Shown here: positions 23,351 through 35,504 of the stretch, one piece after another
Layout: each line of letters begins with the position of its first letter
Numbering within the stretch: position 1 is the first letter of the stretch
From: Usnea hakonensis
Taxonomy: Eukaryota; Ascomycota; Lecanoromycetes; Lecanorales; Parmeliaceae
DNA length: 64,000 nt
Assembly (NCBI GenBank): GCA_013423325.1
Contig: BLJB01000176.1
Span: 62,180-126,179 of the forward strand
Direction of reading: 5' to 3'
The notes under the pieces: generated by a model
What the model saw: only the letters and a program-made list of their open reading frames with translations
Told to the model about the DNA's origin: nothing
Database searches by the model: none
Made by a program: the position numbers and the translations under genes

Positions 23351-25017
23351 ATGGCGAGTCTTGAGAGGATGCAGGCGCCCGTTTCGGGTTTAGCTTGTGC
23401 GCTAGACCAAACTCCGCGTTTATCGGCTCAAAATTCCCTTCCGCTGGACAAGGCTACAGCTAGATCGGAGCAGCACAAGGCCATCACCAGTCTTTTGAAT
23501 CAACATGATGACAGCATTTTTGCCTACCTCAGATTTGCTCGATCTCTCGATCAAAACTTTCCTGGTCATGCATCACTTTCAAGTGAGCAAGTCCGGGCAG
23601 TCCGGGCTTTGAGCCGTTGCGACGATGACGAGATCAAGACCTTGCTAGGACAAGCTCGGAAGATCTGTGAGAGTGCAGCTTACTTTTTGGACTTACAAGA
23701 GCTGACGACCACTAGCAAGCGCTCCGAATCAACCTCAACCGTCGCAACTCTCGCTGAGTGACGGCCTTCAAGAGCCTGGAATCCCCTACCTCTCCCCTTC
23801 AGCGCAAGTACGACACACTTTGCATATCCCAGATAAAAACTCTTTGTTCTGCATCACCTAACGTAGTTCAGATCGAAGGTTCATGTCCAAGCGCGCTGAA
23901 TGCTTCAGGCGCTCATGCGCCTCTGACGCTACACGAGACCAAACCTTCACGAGAAACGACAAAAGCAGCCAATCACTATTGGTGTACCATCTGCGAAGAT
24001 CCGAAATCCTACAAGAAGTCATCAGACTGGAAGAAACATGAGAGAGGGCATGTGAGGACATATGTCTGTATGCTTGGTGGTCCTTTGGAAGAGACTGAGC
24101 GTGGACACAGTTGTATGCTTTGCGGACTTATCAACCCAAGCAAAGGGCATCTTGACGGACACATGGTCAATACGTGCGGACAGGGGGTCCCTGGCTCATT
24201 TGCCAACAAGAGGAGGGCAAGACTGGTTGTTCATCTAACGGAATGTCACAACGTCCAAGGCAAAGCTCAAGCCCAAGCCATTGCAGACAAATGGCAGGCA
24301 ATGGCTCAAGAGCAAGCATGGTCGTGTGGTTTCTGTGGTCACCTGATTCACAACTTTGACGAACGACTGAGCCATATTCAACTGCATTTCGATCGTGGTC
24401 AAAAATTCGCCGAGTGGGATGCGACTAAGGTAATGGAAGGCCTATTATCGCAGCGAAGCATGGATAGTGCCTGGAAGACACAATTGGCTGCTTCGTCGCT
24501 CGATATGCTTCACTCGGGAATAATTTGGGAAAAGCATCTTATCAAAGATATACAGCACGGTCTTGAGATGGGTCCATCTGACTCGAAGCCTGCGGAAGTT
24601 CTTGCGAAAGCAGCATACGACATTGGCGAAAAGCCGTCTGGCTTCGCACCGGTTCACGGACTACAAGATTTCGGTACTATTGCACCTAGTAGCGTCAATC
24701 AGTCAATCATGGAACCGACTTCTATGCCTGATACGAATCACGCCCCGTCTCAATGGGTAGTAAATTCCGCTGAGACCCTTCAATATGACGCCTTTGCGTT
24801 GGACAACATTCCCGAGACCTCGTCTAATTACGCTACCTTCCTGGCTTCTTCTTTGGATGGTGGCAGTAACTCAATCGAGCGTTCTAGTCTCGATCAGACA
24901 TGGACGTTTGCAGCGGACCAGTACACCGGCTTCAATGGGTATCAAGGGCATAGCCGTTCCGGGCCGACACCGCCAGTATTCAGTGATGAGCCAGATCTTG
25001 ATGAGATGTGGGAGTAG
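23351..25017 (+). CDS. Array gene B: helical-repeat / zinc-finger protein
   Basis: Exon 1 is 23351-23666 and exon 2 is 23759-25017; 524 aa. The 92-nt intron (GTGAGA donor, CGCTGAG acceptor, phase 1) is the longest in the array, and without it exon 2 is closed by a TGA at 23755. Exon 1 has the repeat pair EQHKAITSLLNQHDDSIFAY and EQVRAVRALSRCDDDEIKTL. Exon 2 has finger 1 (C181, C184, H199, H203), finger 2 with short spacing (C224, C227, H236, H240, C245; x8 between the Cys and His pairs), the KRRARLVVHLTECH half-finger and finger 4 (C295, C298, H311, H315). EWDATKVMEGLL and LEMGPSD follow, then a tail ending in acidic DEPDLDEMWE, possibly an activation segment. It is most like D and A. Function unknown. 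Confidence 0.85.
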
Positions 25018-26815
25018 ATTTCATTGAACACCTCTGTGAGCTGGCTTACAGATAATGGACGACTTTCAGGGTGTAGGAATGGACGAGTAGGGGAATGATC
25101 TGGCATGGGTCGTGATAGGCACGAGACTTTGACATTTATGGGAATCCATTTTTTCAGCATTAGCTAGCGAGCAATTGTACGGAGTAATGAGCATTCATAT
25201 AGCATTCTATATTTCATAAGCATGATCTTTTCTGACTACCACCACCTTCCTTTACACCTTGACAGGGAACTCTACCATCGATAAGTAAGGTAAGGGTAGA
25301 AGTACGCATAGACTCCTTCCTGGCAGTGCACAATGAAGCAAGGCTGCGGATACGCATACAGCACCCCAAATCGGGTTAGTACTTACCCAAGTACCTTACC
25401 TAACTGGAGGAGGCATGGATGGGGAGATAGCCTGATAATAAGGTACTTCACATACCTTAATGACAATGCGATAATGCTCTTGGCGACGGTAACTGTTAGT
25501 ATTGTCCATTCACTCTTCTTACAACCCACGACTCACTCACACCATATTAGTGCACCATTCCATTCACCACCGTCAAAATGGGCTGACTTCCACTCTCGGT
25601 ATTGTCATCCATCGCTGCTTTATTAATGGGATCATTTCTTAGGAGGATGGTCTAGGCTAGAGATGTGGCAGCAATGATTTGCTGGTGCGAAATTCAATGC
25701 GACTCTCGAAGTCGTTGGGCTCTTGCTTAGATAGTAGGGTGTTTTTTTTTTTTTTTGTTGGCCGGAAATTTGATGACGCTGACGAGACTGACTCTCGTTG
25801 ACAAGGATATGTGTATCACGATATTTCCGGGGAATTCGATCATCCCAGGTGTGAATGATTATGCATGTTATGGAATAGTGGGTCTGTTGTGGCGCACCAG
25901 TAACACGACTGGGGTCACGCGAAGGTGGGATGGCATGTCGATCGAGCGCCTAACGCCTCACCGATCCACACCGCCTTTTTTCAGTATGAGGATGAAAATA
26001 ATGAGTACGACAGCGAAACTCGAGGACTCGAAGTCGAAAATTTTCAGTCTGATTCCAGTTCCGTGGTTGTGGGTCAAGTGTCAATGTAGTGGTTGCATTA
26101 AAGAGATATCGACCATGGTTGACCCAACGGGGATCCGTCAAAGTCAATTCTGAGTTTCGGGGTTATCGAGTCCCAGTACCATGGGTTAGTTCGGACGGGT
26201 CTCGCCTCTGGCCGCCAACCCACTGGGTGGCCCACCCAGACCCAAAGTGCCGGGTGGGTCTAGCCTCGATGCAGTTAACAACCAACACTTGACATAATCT
26301 TCCTTCGCTCCCAAATATTCCACTCCCGCTGATTTCGCTGATTTTAATTCGAGAAAAAAACATGACAAGCACAAGTCGATTATGGTGCGCGCCACAAGCG
26401 TACATATAATGCAATCTCCCCCTCGGCCTATCTCTCAGGCCGAGTGCGCTATGACCCTCTCAACGACCTCCCCGTCCATGCTATTCGCAGCCTTGTCCTC
26501 CTTTCCTCCTCAAAGAGTAAGTGAACTATTCTTAAGGTTCAGCTGAACCTTGTTTAGTGCCTGCCAATGATCAACGGCTGGGATAAGAATTGCGCTCTCC
26601 AATGAAAGCCGGGACCGGGGGGGGGTCGAGCCGGTGAAGCCAATGCAATTGCGGGCTATCATCTCTTTTATTTTATATCAAGATTGAGCCCACCTTCATG
26701 CCTGGAAAAAAGGCCAATTTTTGAGAATTGTGCCACTAAAATAGGAGCAAAGACGCTTTGCCCGTCTTACCATGTAAAGTTCTAGTCTTGTATATACATT
26801 CCTTCTCCTTTATTC
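25018..26815. other. Intergenic between array genes B and C
   Basis: No gene supported. Notable sequence: a CTTACC/GGTAAG-rich stretch near 25380-25450, a T15 run near 25743-25757, G-runs near 26620, and a small GC-rich hairpin (CTGGGTG/CACCCAG) near 26220. The region near 26050-26200 has repeated half-palindromes around CCATGG and may be remnant repeat DNA. Confidence 0.4.
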
Positions 26816-28844
26816 ATGTCGTTGACTCCACACGGCTTTCAGGCCCAGAGCACTTCATCTGGCTACCACATCATGAACTCGAACCCTTCTCAGAACTTCT
26901 CAAATCCCCAAGTGGAAGAGCATGAAGCAATTGCGGCTGCAGTCGACGACCTTGATGTAACAATCTTCCTCACACACTCCCGCAAATTGGCCATCGAAGC
27001 CCTTCGAGACTTCGAGGATCCTAAAATTTTGGACTTGCTGTCCGTCGCTCGTATAACAGGCCATGTCCATCACCGTTCTGCTGAAAATCTTTCCAGCGAC
27101 CAGATCGACGCACTGTTATGTCTACAACACTGTCCTGATGGTCACGTCTTACTGTGGCTGCGGCGATCTCGAGGTTTGGAGGAAAATCTTTTATGGAACG
27201 ACTGAAGACTGACTTATGCACATTAAAGCAGTAGCTGGAAACCATTCCCGAGGCCCAAGTAACAATGCTCGACATACGTTTCAGGATGAAGCGATCAACG
27301 GCCCCAAAAGTACGAGACGGCGACCACTCAGGACGAAGATACAACCCTCTTCGACATTCCCGGGTCATTTGCCATACTTCGGCGGCCACACTACCCAGTA
27401 CATAACCAGAGAATCCCCAGATCAACAACGCTTCCTTGATCATAACCAGCAAGCGATCTCCACCCAAGCGACTCCTTCATCACGCGCCACAAATGCACGC
27501 CCGTGGCAATGCATAAACATGTCCTGCCAGAAGCACCTCGATCACTATGTCTATGAAACCTGTGATGGATGGAAAAGACACATGAAGGAACACGAGACAA
27601 TATGGCCTTGCATGCCGTATGGACCGCTGGAAAAAGGAGAAAATGGCCCGATCTGTGTACTTTGCGGCTCTGTGAACCCGAACGAAAGCCACATTGCTGG
27701 TCACTGCATTGGAAGCTGCGGGGACAGCACCACTAAGCTTCGCGGCGTCTCAAGAAGAAGCAACCTTGAAAAACATCTGCTTTGCTCTCACGCTGTCACA
27801 AAAGACCGCGTTCGCGGTCTTGCCAACAGTTGGAAAATAACAGCCAGGAAGAAACACTTCTCATGCGGGTTTTGTGTCTGTATCTTCTCTACAATCCATG
27901 AACAGTTGAACCATATCGATATGGAGCACTTCAAGAAAGGTCAGCAGGTAACGGAATGGAGTGCCACCAATGTCATCCAAGGCCTGTTGCTTTCACCAGA
28001 CGTGGCTAGCTCTTTCCAAGATAGACTTTCCTCGGACCCTTACACATATCACCGGAAGCTGCATTGGGATGCGAAGATGATTGAAGGCCTACAGCGAAGA
28101 CTGGAGATGGCGGAGGCGACGGCCGAGGCCCTAGCATCCGAGGCCTACGCGATGCTTAGTTTCAACTTGAGCCGGCAGAACTCTAATGGACAGCAGTCAC
28201 TCATGAGTCCCCTCGACTTGGATTTTGTCGGTCAAAGCGGGGCTAAACCAACCCCTTGCCTTGTCTCGGTCCAAGAGCTGGGGAACAACAGTGAGCATCA
28301 AACCGAGGAAATCAGCCAATTCTCGGGATACACATGGTGTTCTGAAGAACGCTGTCCCGCATCCCCTGTCACCCTTTTTGGAAAGCAGAACGACCATGTG
28401 CCAATGGATGGAAGTCATGTGTTAGAAGTACAACACAGCATGGCATTTCAGAGCCCGGATCCCGTTGCACCAAGAGATTTCTCAAACTTCAGGGCTAGCG
28501 GTGGATCTCAACCTCAAGCTGTGTACTCTCCAAGCTACCATCCAAGCCAGATCAGATCGACATCCGATGTCTCCGAAGAGAGTTCCACCTCAGGATACGA
28601 CAGCCCTAGCATGAACTCACAATTGCAGGCTACTCCGTCAACTCCACCTAAAATTGTGCACCTCACGGAAACTGCAAACTGGCTCGAACGAGAATCCAAC
28701 ATTTACGAGAGACCTCTTCACAACATGCTCGACGCCAGTTTGTTACCTTCTACCCTCGAACGTCTTGTCCAGTCGCCCAGCTCGGACAGAGCTTTCTCCC
28801 CTCTCGAGACTTGCGATCCGAGAGATCTGATCAAGAGATCATAG
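26816..28844 (+). CDS. Array gene C: helical-repeat / zinc-finger protein
   Basis: Exon 1 is 26816-27173 and exon 2 is 27235-28844; 655 aa. The phase-1 intron runs from GTTTGG to GCAGTAG, with an alternative in-frame acceptor six bases earlier. Exon 1 appears to have an extra repeat unit: EEHEAIAAAVDDLDVTIFL, KLAIEALRDFEDPKILDLL and QIDALLCLQHCPDGHVLLWL. Exon 2: finger 1 has a longer loop (C212-x4-C217, H235, H239) with the CDGWKRHMKEH core shared with G; finger 2 is C260, C263, H272, H276 then C281; the half-finger is RRSNLEKHLLCSH; finger 4 is C330, C333, H346, H351. The helical block is EWSATNVIQGLL and LEMAEATAEALASEAY. The Ser/Pro-rich tail is longer than in A, B and D. Sequence is intermediate between the two subtypes. 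Confidence 0.85.
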
Positions 28845-29308
28845 TAGCATTCATCAGCCGTTGGTCACACTATGATGCACCTGACAATTCAAATTTTGGA
28901 CCCTTTTTTTTTGGTAATCGATTTTCCTATTACATGGAAGGCTACTTATATGAAGACATGAGTGTACGATGGAAACTGTGCTTCGAGACATGGGCCATGC
29001 ATGAGACACGGAATTACTCATGACTAGTACCGCAAAGGATGGATTGGGATACGGTAAGATCGGGAGGAAAGGTAAAGCGCTTTGGGCGTATGCACTTTGG
29101 ATGTGAATTTAGCGAGTGACTGCGAGCTTTGTATTTACCTCTTTTTCATTTAGGTGAATACTTGTGATGACTACATTTTTGTTCATCTTTTTTGGAACCC
29201 AGTCGAGGAGACCGTGACCTACGGCACCATCTTCAACCACTGCGTTAGATAAATGTATGTTCTAGTTACTGTAGCCTACAATCTTAGCCGCGGACTACTT
29301 TAAGGTCG

Positions 29309-29565
29309 GCGCAAATGCTTACGTTACCATTTTCATTACACTAATCTGCCTGGGTACTTATATAAATAAAAATAATATTAGGACGTGGTTCTTAGCTACA
29401 AATTTCAGAATTAAGAGCATTTTATTGAGATTCCCCTTATACAACCCTTCCAGAAAAAAAGAAAATGATTCTACAAGTACCCAGGTAGATTAGTGTATTA
29501 GCAAGATTTCGAGTAGAAAAATCATTCTCGAACCATTCTTTTGGTACTTCTACAAGTATTTGCGC
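29309..29565. mobile_element. MITE-like element with nested terminal and internal inverted repeats
   Basis: Outer ends GCGCAAATGCTT (29309-29320) and its near reverse complement (29554-29565) differ at one base. An inner pair, 29337-29359 and 29475-29497, matches at 22 of 23 positions. There is no coding capacity. A target-site duplication is not obvious, so the exact ends are uncertain. Confidence 0.55.
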
Positions 29566-29760
29566 TAACCCCCTAGCGCCCTTAAAGTATGGTGCAGGTT
29601 TGAAACAGGCAAAAAAGCTAGGTAAGAATTTACTTGGCTGGGAGGGACGCTGGTAGGAGCATTTGGCGAGTCGGCAACTAACCTGTCAGCCGAGATTGAT
29701 AGGTTGGAAATGCACATTAGGGGCACCGGAACCCACTCTACTTCACCGTCTCGATTTTTA

Positions 29761-30381
29761 CATCCCGATCTTGGGCCGAGGCTAGTCCACTTCGGGCTAG
29801 TTTGTGCAGCATCCGGCAGGGTAAGGTAGTTGCTACGGCCCCTTTCTCCCATTTCGACCCTGATCGACAGGCTAAACTTTCTATTTACGGTGTCCCCAAA
29901 TGTCATTGGAAGGATCACTGTACGCATTGCATTGCATGCTGCAGGTCTTCCCTGAATCTCTGTCCTCTGAATCTCTGGGGTAAGGTAAGGTACTCCTGGT
30001 GTGGCTGAGTTGAAGCCGATGGAGGAATTAAGGCTCATGGGGTCCCACTACGTTACGCATACGTAGGTGAAAACGGTTTTTCTCTGATTGGATCTTAAAG
30101 TAAGGATCCCTGTTGAAAGTAGATGTTTGTGAAAGGGTGGTGTTTGTGGTGGTTGTCGCGTGAAAGGCTGAGTAAGGGGAAAAGATTTTAGCAAAGACGG
30201 TACCTGAAAGGAGGAAGAGAAGGGCCCTAAGTAAGAAAAGGGCTTCTGATATTCACCGCACCGCAATCATAATTACTATCTCTATGACCCGGTGGACGGC
30301 TTAGATTGTTGCTTGGTTTAGGAATTTTTGGGCATGGGTGTGTTACCCTGAGTGGACTAGCCTCGGCCCAAGATCGGGATG
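29761..30381. mobile_element. 621-bp non-autonomous element with perfect 31-bp TIRs and TA target sites
   Basis: The ends 29761-29791 and 30351-30381 are perfect reverse complements, starting CATCCCGATCTTGGGCC. Each end is bordered outside by TA (29759-29760 and 30382-30383), the target-site duplication of the Tc1/mariner/pogo group. The interior codes for nothing recognisable, so it would need a transposase in trans. The perfect TIRs suggest recent activity. Confidence 0.8.
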
Positions 30382-30774
30382 TACATCCTCGGGTCAGGGT
30401 AAAAAAAACCAAAAAATCCAAAGGATTAGCTTCTTTAGCTTCTTTAAAGCACTGAGGATTCAGCAGCCAATTGTGCGACGGGGACTGCTCTAGCGTGATT
30501 TTTAAAGTAGGCCCTTCACCTATCTAGGTCTAGTAGCTAGAAGCGTTCTGGTGTTTGGCTGGCGGAATCCAAGTTACTACGGTTGCACGATCGACACTTG
30601 GGTCTGTTCCGCTTGATTTCACCTGATCTCCAAGAGTCCAAATGTTCATGGCACAACATAATAAATACATTCTGATGTTGAGCCAGCGAAAGAGGCAATG
30701 GCCGTGGCCAGAGATGCTGGGCTTACAAAAGTTCTCCCTCTCCACGTCTCATTTCTTCCACCCTTGGGTGCGAA

Positions 30775-32330
30775 ATGGACTCCTATCACCAGGAAAGCAG
30801 CTTCCAATTGGCTGGTACGCGATTAGTCAGCAATCAAGCGAATGATCCCCACCCTTCTGCCCACGCTCCTACACAACAACGACAACAGCACCTCAAAGCA
30901 ATTGCCGTTCTGAAAGAAGAGGATGAAAGATGTATACTTGCGTGCCTTGACGTCGCTCGAGCGTTAGAGCCGCGCATTCAACAGACCTCAAAATATGGGT
31001 GCCTTACAACAGATCAAGTCCACGCCATTCGAGATTTGAGACATTGCGAAAACAGTGACATTAGGACTTGGTTACACTTTGCTCGCGCGCCTGGTACGTC
31101 ATGTGAGCACTACGAGCCTTTTGAAAGCTAACATTCCTCGTAGACCCTTCTAGAGTTCCTACCTTGTCAGCCTCACCTCAAGTCGGTCCTACACTCGACC
31201 CAGGGCATCCGGCGCCCATCATTACCTCTGATGCAACCACGCCTGGCGCCATAAACCATTCTTGTGAGAATAAGGTTAAGCAGCAGCCCGACACGCAGGG
31301 CTCCTCGACGCGGCCTTCTCCTCCAGCGACAAATACACCACGTCAAGCAAAGCCCAAGTACTACTGCACTCTATGTGACCGTGTCAGACCCTTCATGAAC
31401 GAATCTGGCTGGAAGAAACATGAAAAGGAGCACGATACGGACTACGTCTGCATGCGTGGAGGACCAAAGGAATCTACACCACAAGGGATACAATGTGCGT
31501 TCTGCGGGATCCAGGATCCAGATGACGCTCACCTCTTTGGGCACAACGCTCAAGCATGCTCCCCAGGTTCCCCAGGCTTGCCGGAGGGCTTTTCCACAAA
31601 GAGAGGATATGAGATGGTCAGACACTTGAGAGTCAAACACGGCATCAACATCGCATCTCAAGGTGAAGCAATTGCAAGGAAGTGGAAGTACACGGTGAAG
31701 AAGCAAGCCTGGTCTTGCTGCTTCTGCGTCAGCGTCTTCGCCTCTTTCAATGAGCGCCTGAGTCACATAGCTACCAAGCATTACGGAAATGGCGATTCCA
31801 TTGAGGAATGGGATGCTACCAACGTGATTCAAGGACTTCTTCAACAGCCAGGAATGATCAAAGCTTGGGAAGAGAAGTTGACATCACTACCACCTTGGGA
31901 AATTCCGGCGGACATCATCTGGGAAAGAGATGCTATCAAAGACTTACAGCAGCAGCTTGAAGTCGGACCCTCAGACGCAACGACTGCGCTCGTTCTCGTG
32001 GAAGCAGCATACAATGCATGTCGGGTGGATTGGGGCATGGAGAGTAAACGGCCGAGAGCGCTCACTGCACCCGAAGTGGACAGGACAAATGACACGACCA
32101 TGCTCTCATCAAGCCGGCTCCCATCACCGACGACATCTCCAAACATGTCTGTCTCAAATCAAAATCAACCTCCTTCGATATTCAGAGTATCCAACGGGCT
32201 CTTTGCTAACGACCTAGTGAATCAAGACAACCCTCAGGTAGATCATAGTTACAGCAGCGACTTCATGCCTGAGTGGAACGATGACGAAGGGCAGGACTCA
32301 CTTTTTCCAGGAAACTATTATCAGGCTTAG
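30775..32330 (+). CDS. Array gene D: helical-repeat / zinc-finger protein
   Basis: Exon 1 is 30775-31093 and exon 2 is 31144-32330, with a 50-nt phase-1 intron (GTACGT, GCTAAC, TCGTAG); 501 aa. Exon 1 repeats: QQHLKAIAVLKEEDERCILA and DQVHAIRDLRHCENSDIRTW. Exon 2: finger 1 C181, C184, H199, H203; finger 2 C224, C227, H236, H240 then C245; half-finger TKRGYEMVRHLRVKHG; finger 4 C298, C301, H314, H319. Finger positions 1 and 2 coincide exactly with gene B. The helical block EWDATNVIQGLLQQPGM, SLPPWEIPADIIWE and LEVGPSD is very close to A. The tail is acidic (EWNDDEGQDS). This is the best-preserved subtype-1 copy, and it is the closest relative of the decayed copy F by its AKPKYYCTLCD entry to finger 1. 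Function unknown. Confidence 0.87.
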
Positions 32331-33403
32331 TCAAGAGAGATCAGGGTGCTCACCACAACCAGCATGACCGCTCTGGAGTCGGGGTATCGCCAAGAACAAC
32401 CCCAGGATGGGCTCCAAGAAATTGACTCAACATTGGGTTGGAATGGTGTAGGGACATGGAAATCGTCAGCGGGCGAGGGAGGTCATTGCATGGAGATATT
32501 GCAGCCCGGTCTCATTGTTAATGCCCATTGGTTTCACATATCGTTTCCTTGGTCATTTGCAAATATTACTCTATCGTCCATAGATCGGAGAGAATCACGA
32601 ACTATTTTTTTCAGCGACGAGTTCACAATGAAGACAATTGGTGCTTCCAAGACTAACCATGAGATGAAATGATTGTGAGGTTGGATTTGAATTATAAGGA
32701 ACCCGGCTGGTGCTTCGATGGTGCCCGGGTAGTGCCCTTTAAGTACCCGGATCGTGCGGTACAAGCTTAAAAGCAAAACGCTGAATGGCGCGATTCTGAC
32801 ACTACCTTTAATGGCTCAATACGCTTTTGCTTTTGATTGGCATTTTTTATAATTAGTCGTTTAGAGTCACTTGGATATTAAACCTTTCATAATCGAGGTA
32901 CCTGTAGTCGAGTTATGAGAGTTGGTGGAAATATATCTATCTAAAGTATCTTACTATCCCTCGTAGGGCCTACATAAGTGCGGTTTAATTGTCCCCCGAG
33001 ACAAGTACGGCACCTTACCTTAGGTACCTTACCCAGGAGGACTTGGCTCCTAGAAGCGTTATTCGCTCAGGTCCCTTCTTTCTCTAAGGTAGGTAGTTTA
33101 CCCTACTTACCTTAGTTATCTTAGACTGAGGCGATAGGGAGATTTCGTTGGACGTTGCGGTTTTTCGAAGGGGGATACATTATTGTTTTAAGGGGGTTAT
33201 GTAAATTCCATGAGAGAGAAGTGGTAAGTGTTTTTGGAAACCAGGTAAGGATGTAGGATTGGTTGTGAGGGGTTTAAGGGGATCAGATTGATGTGGGTTC
33301 TTGTCACACCTTAGGGTGCGCCGCAAGGGCACCTCAACCATAATAGGTTGCGCCTTCCATGAATTGCGGCACCCCTATCCCATGACTCATTTTCTCGGGC
33401 CTT

Positions 33404-33534
33404 TGGTACAGTGGTTAGCCGCCCTGACAGTTCTGTTGGCATTCGGCATCTCAGCCCTACAATACTTGGCGTATATAAAGTAGCACGGCACTCCATGTTC
33501 CAGTTGGCTTCTAATTCATAATAGGTTCGATTCC
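33404..33534 (+). other. tRNA-like Pol III A and B boxes, possible tRNA-derived repeat
   Basis: TGGTACAGTGG (33404-33414) fits the A-box consensus, and GGTTCGATTCC (33524-33534) is a perfect B box, 120 bases apart. The flanks do not form an acceptor stem and no cloverleaf can be drawn, so this is not a functional tRNA gene. A SINE-like relic or chance are the alternatives. Confidence 0.3.
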
Positions 33535-34778
33535 TAATGGCGTTGATCCAATGCTGTTTGTCTTTCTTGATGGGATGAACGGGAGAAAGTGGGCCTACAG
33601 CCGCGGTTCTATGCGCTAGAAGCCATCTCCGACATATTTCCGGCAGGGCGTTTTTCGCAAATGATCCTGGCCGCCACTTCCGACAAGAGACTTTCACTCT
33701 TTGGTGTCACTCTAACCTCTTTAGTGGTATACGGTTACCAAGCCAAATTGCAAAGTGCCACATCCCGACCCCGGGTGCTCCTTCAGTGCAGTAGTGGGGG
33801 TCATCTAGAAGGATTCCGTTCTTAAGGTACGTACCTGCAGGATAGTCTTGTAATCACGAATAACCCCCCGCCGAATTTCAAGTAGAGATCTGAAGCACCC
33901 TAAGCCATACCATCCACCACGAGCCAGCTGATCGTGGCAAGTGAACCAGGTGATTTTCAATGCGCAATCACAGATGTCGCCCCGGAGACAGGGACAACGT
34001 CTCAAATCACGCCTCTGACTCTTACTTTTGCCTTAATGGCCAATGCATGACCGGATGCAAGTCAGGTATCTTTAATTGCAGGGTTAGAGGCAAAAAGTCA
34101 AATATGAGGCGAGCCGAACAATCCGGCATCGAAATAACTGGTGGGATTTGGGCGATCAACAGTTTTGACTGCAGCCCTACAATAATCCATGGCCGTACCT
34201 AATCTACTTTCAGATTTAAAGTGATTATCAAATATGCAAGAAAAACGCACAAGCTTCTCCCGTGTCCACATCATGCATCGGGCCAATTACATTGTTACCA
34301 CAGTGCCAACTGTTGGTTTTTTACAATCAAAAATGTCCCACATCAAGTCGAACTGCGCAACAGAAGAAGGAAAACTGGTTTGAATGATGACCGGCTCCTG
34401 CATGTTCCGTGACGATACCCCTTAGGACAGCCAATCACTGGGTCAAAGCGAATCACAATCACACTTTTGATCTGTCTCATCGGATCTCATCGGATCCTCA
34501 TTGCAGTGTGTGACCATAGCCGCCATACATAGTAACTTGTAAGATGTTGTTTCGCGTCTCCTTTAAGAAACTCTAGAATGGATTCGTGGTGAATTTCTGA
34601 TTCCAGTTTTTGCTGTATCTCCTTACGATCCAGAAAGCTTTGTTGTCACGGAACGGAATATGATTGTGGTCATAATCTATGTGAGGTAATAATCCATGTC
34701 TTAGGTACTCGAAAAAGCTTATAAGTAGTCTTGACAGTCTGGCGCGGGTCTACCCACCAATTAAATTTTAGGTACGTC

Positions 34779-34861
34779 GGTTAAAAAAAACATGGCCACG
34801 CGAAAATACCTTAGTCTCGCAAATTTTGGTGAGGTCGTCATGTTTTTTTTTTTACCAACCC
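34779..34861. mobile_element. Short MITE-like element with CATG-bearing inverted ends
   Basis: The left end is GGTTAAAAAAAACATGGCC; the right end reads, on the other strand, GGTTGGTA followed by an A run and CATGACGACC. The ends match imperfectly over about 20 bases. A related left end (GGTTGGCAAAAATAAAAACA, then TGGCCACG) lies at 19588, just after the perfect hairpin. Two related copies in one window support a small repeat family. Confidence 0.5.
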
Positions 34862-35110
34862 TTGCATCTCAAAATCCGCAGCCGCCGCGCCAAGGCACCA
34901 AGCCACGCTAAGCCCCATGAGGCTCCATGGATCCCTGTGGAAGAAATCCGTAACATTTATCGTTAAAATTCTCCGAGTGCTAAATTTTGTTGCCTGACAA
35001 CAACAGCAGGTAAGCTCATTGTCAGACCAGCAGTTGGTCTTCCGTGGGTCTTGGGCAGCGCGGTGTCCAAGCAGGGTCGCAATTGTGACAAGCAGAGACC
35101 AAGAACCTTG

Positions 35111-35504
35111 CTAGTGCCTGCCACCCCTCCTATGTAAGATGAAACGCGAATGCAGAACACATTTTCAGAATTTTTTTTACCTTACTTGTTTGGAACTCAT
35201 CTTTCGTATTCAATTTTTTTAACAGTCTTTATCTGCTAGTGCCTGCCACCCCTCCTCTATAAGGTAAGATGAAACGCGAATGGAGAAAGCATTTTCAGAA
35301 TTTTATTTTACCTTACTTGTTTGGAAACCACCTTTCGTATTCAATTGATTTACACGTATTCATTTACAGTCTTTATCTGCTCGGGCCTGCCATCCCTCCT
35401 CTATAAGATGAAACGCTGCCTCGAGAAAACATTTTCAGCATTTTCTTTACCTTACTTGTTGGGAAATTGTCTTTCGTACTCAATTCCTTTAACATTCTTT
35501 ATCT
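35111..35504. repeat. Three tandem copies of a 125-144 bp unit upstream of gene E
   Basis: Units 35111-35235, 35236-35379 and 35380-35504 each contain GCCTGCCAYCCCTCC, then ATGAAACGC, CATTTTCAG, TTTACCTTACTTGTT, TTTCGTAYTCAATT and CTTTATCT. Copies 1 and 2 are the most alike; copy 2 carries an 18-20 bp insertion. The array ends about 150 bp before the predicted start of gene E, occupying the place where other family members have exon 1 and promoter. Confidence 0.85.

Larger units (their letters stand above)
28845..30774. other. Intergenic between array genes C and D, rich in small inverted-repeat elements
   Basis: Contains two separate MITE-like elements (29309-29565 and 29761-30381) that together fill about half the interval. 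The open frames found across 29565-30421 lie within the second element or its edges and are not genes. Confidence 0.55.

Noticed and set aside
29565..30421. Frames of 64-157 codons
   Set aside because: They lie in or across the TA-flanked element and resemble no transposase.
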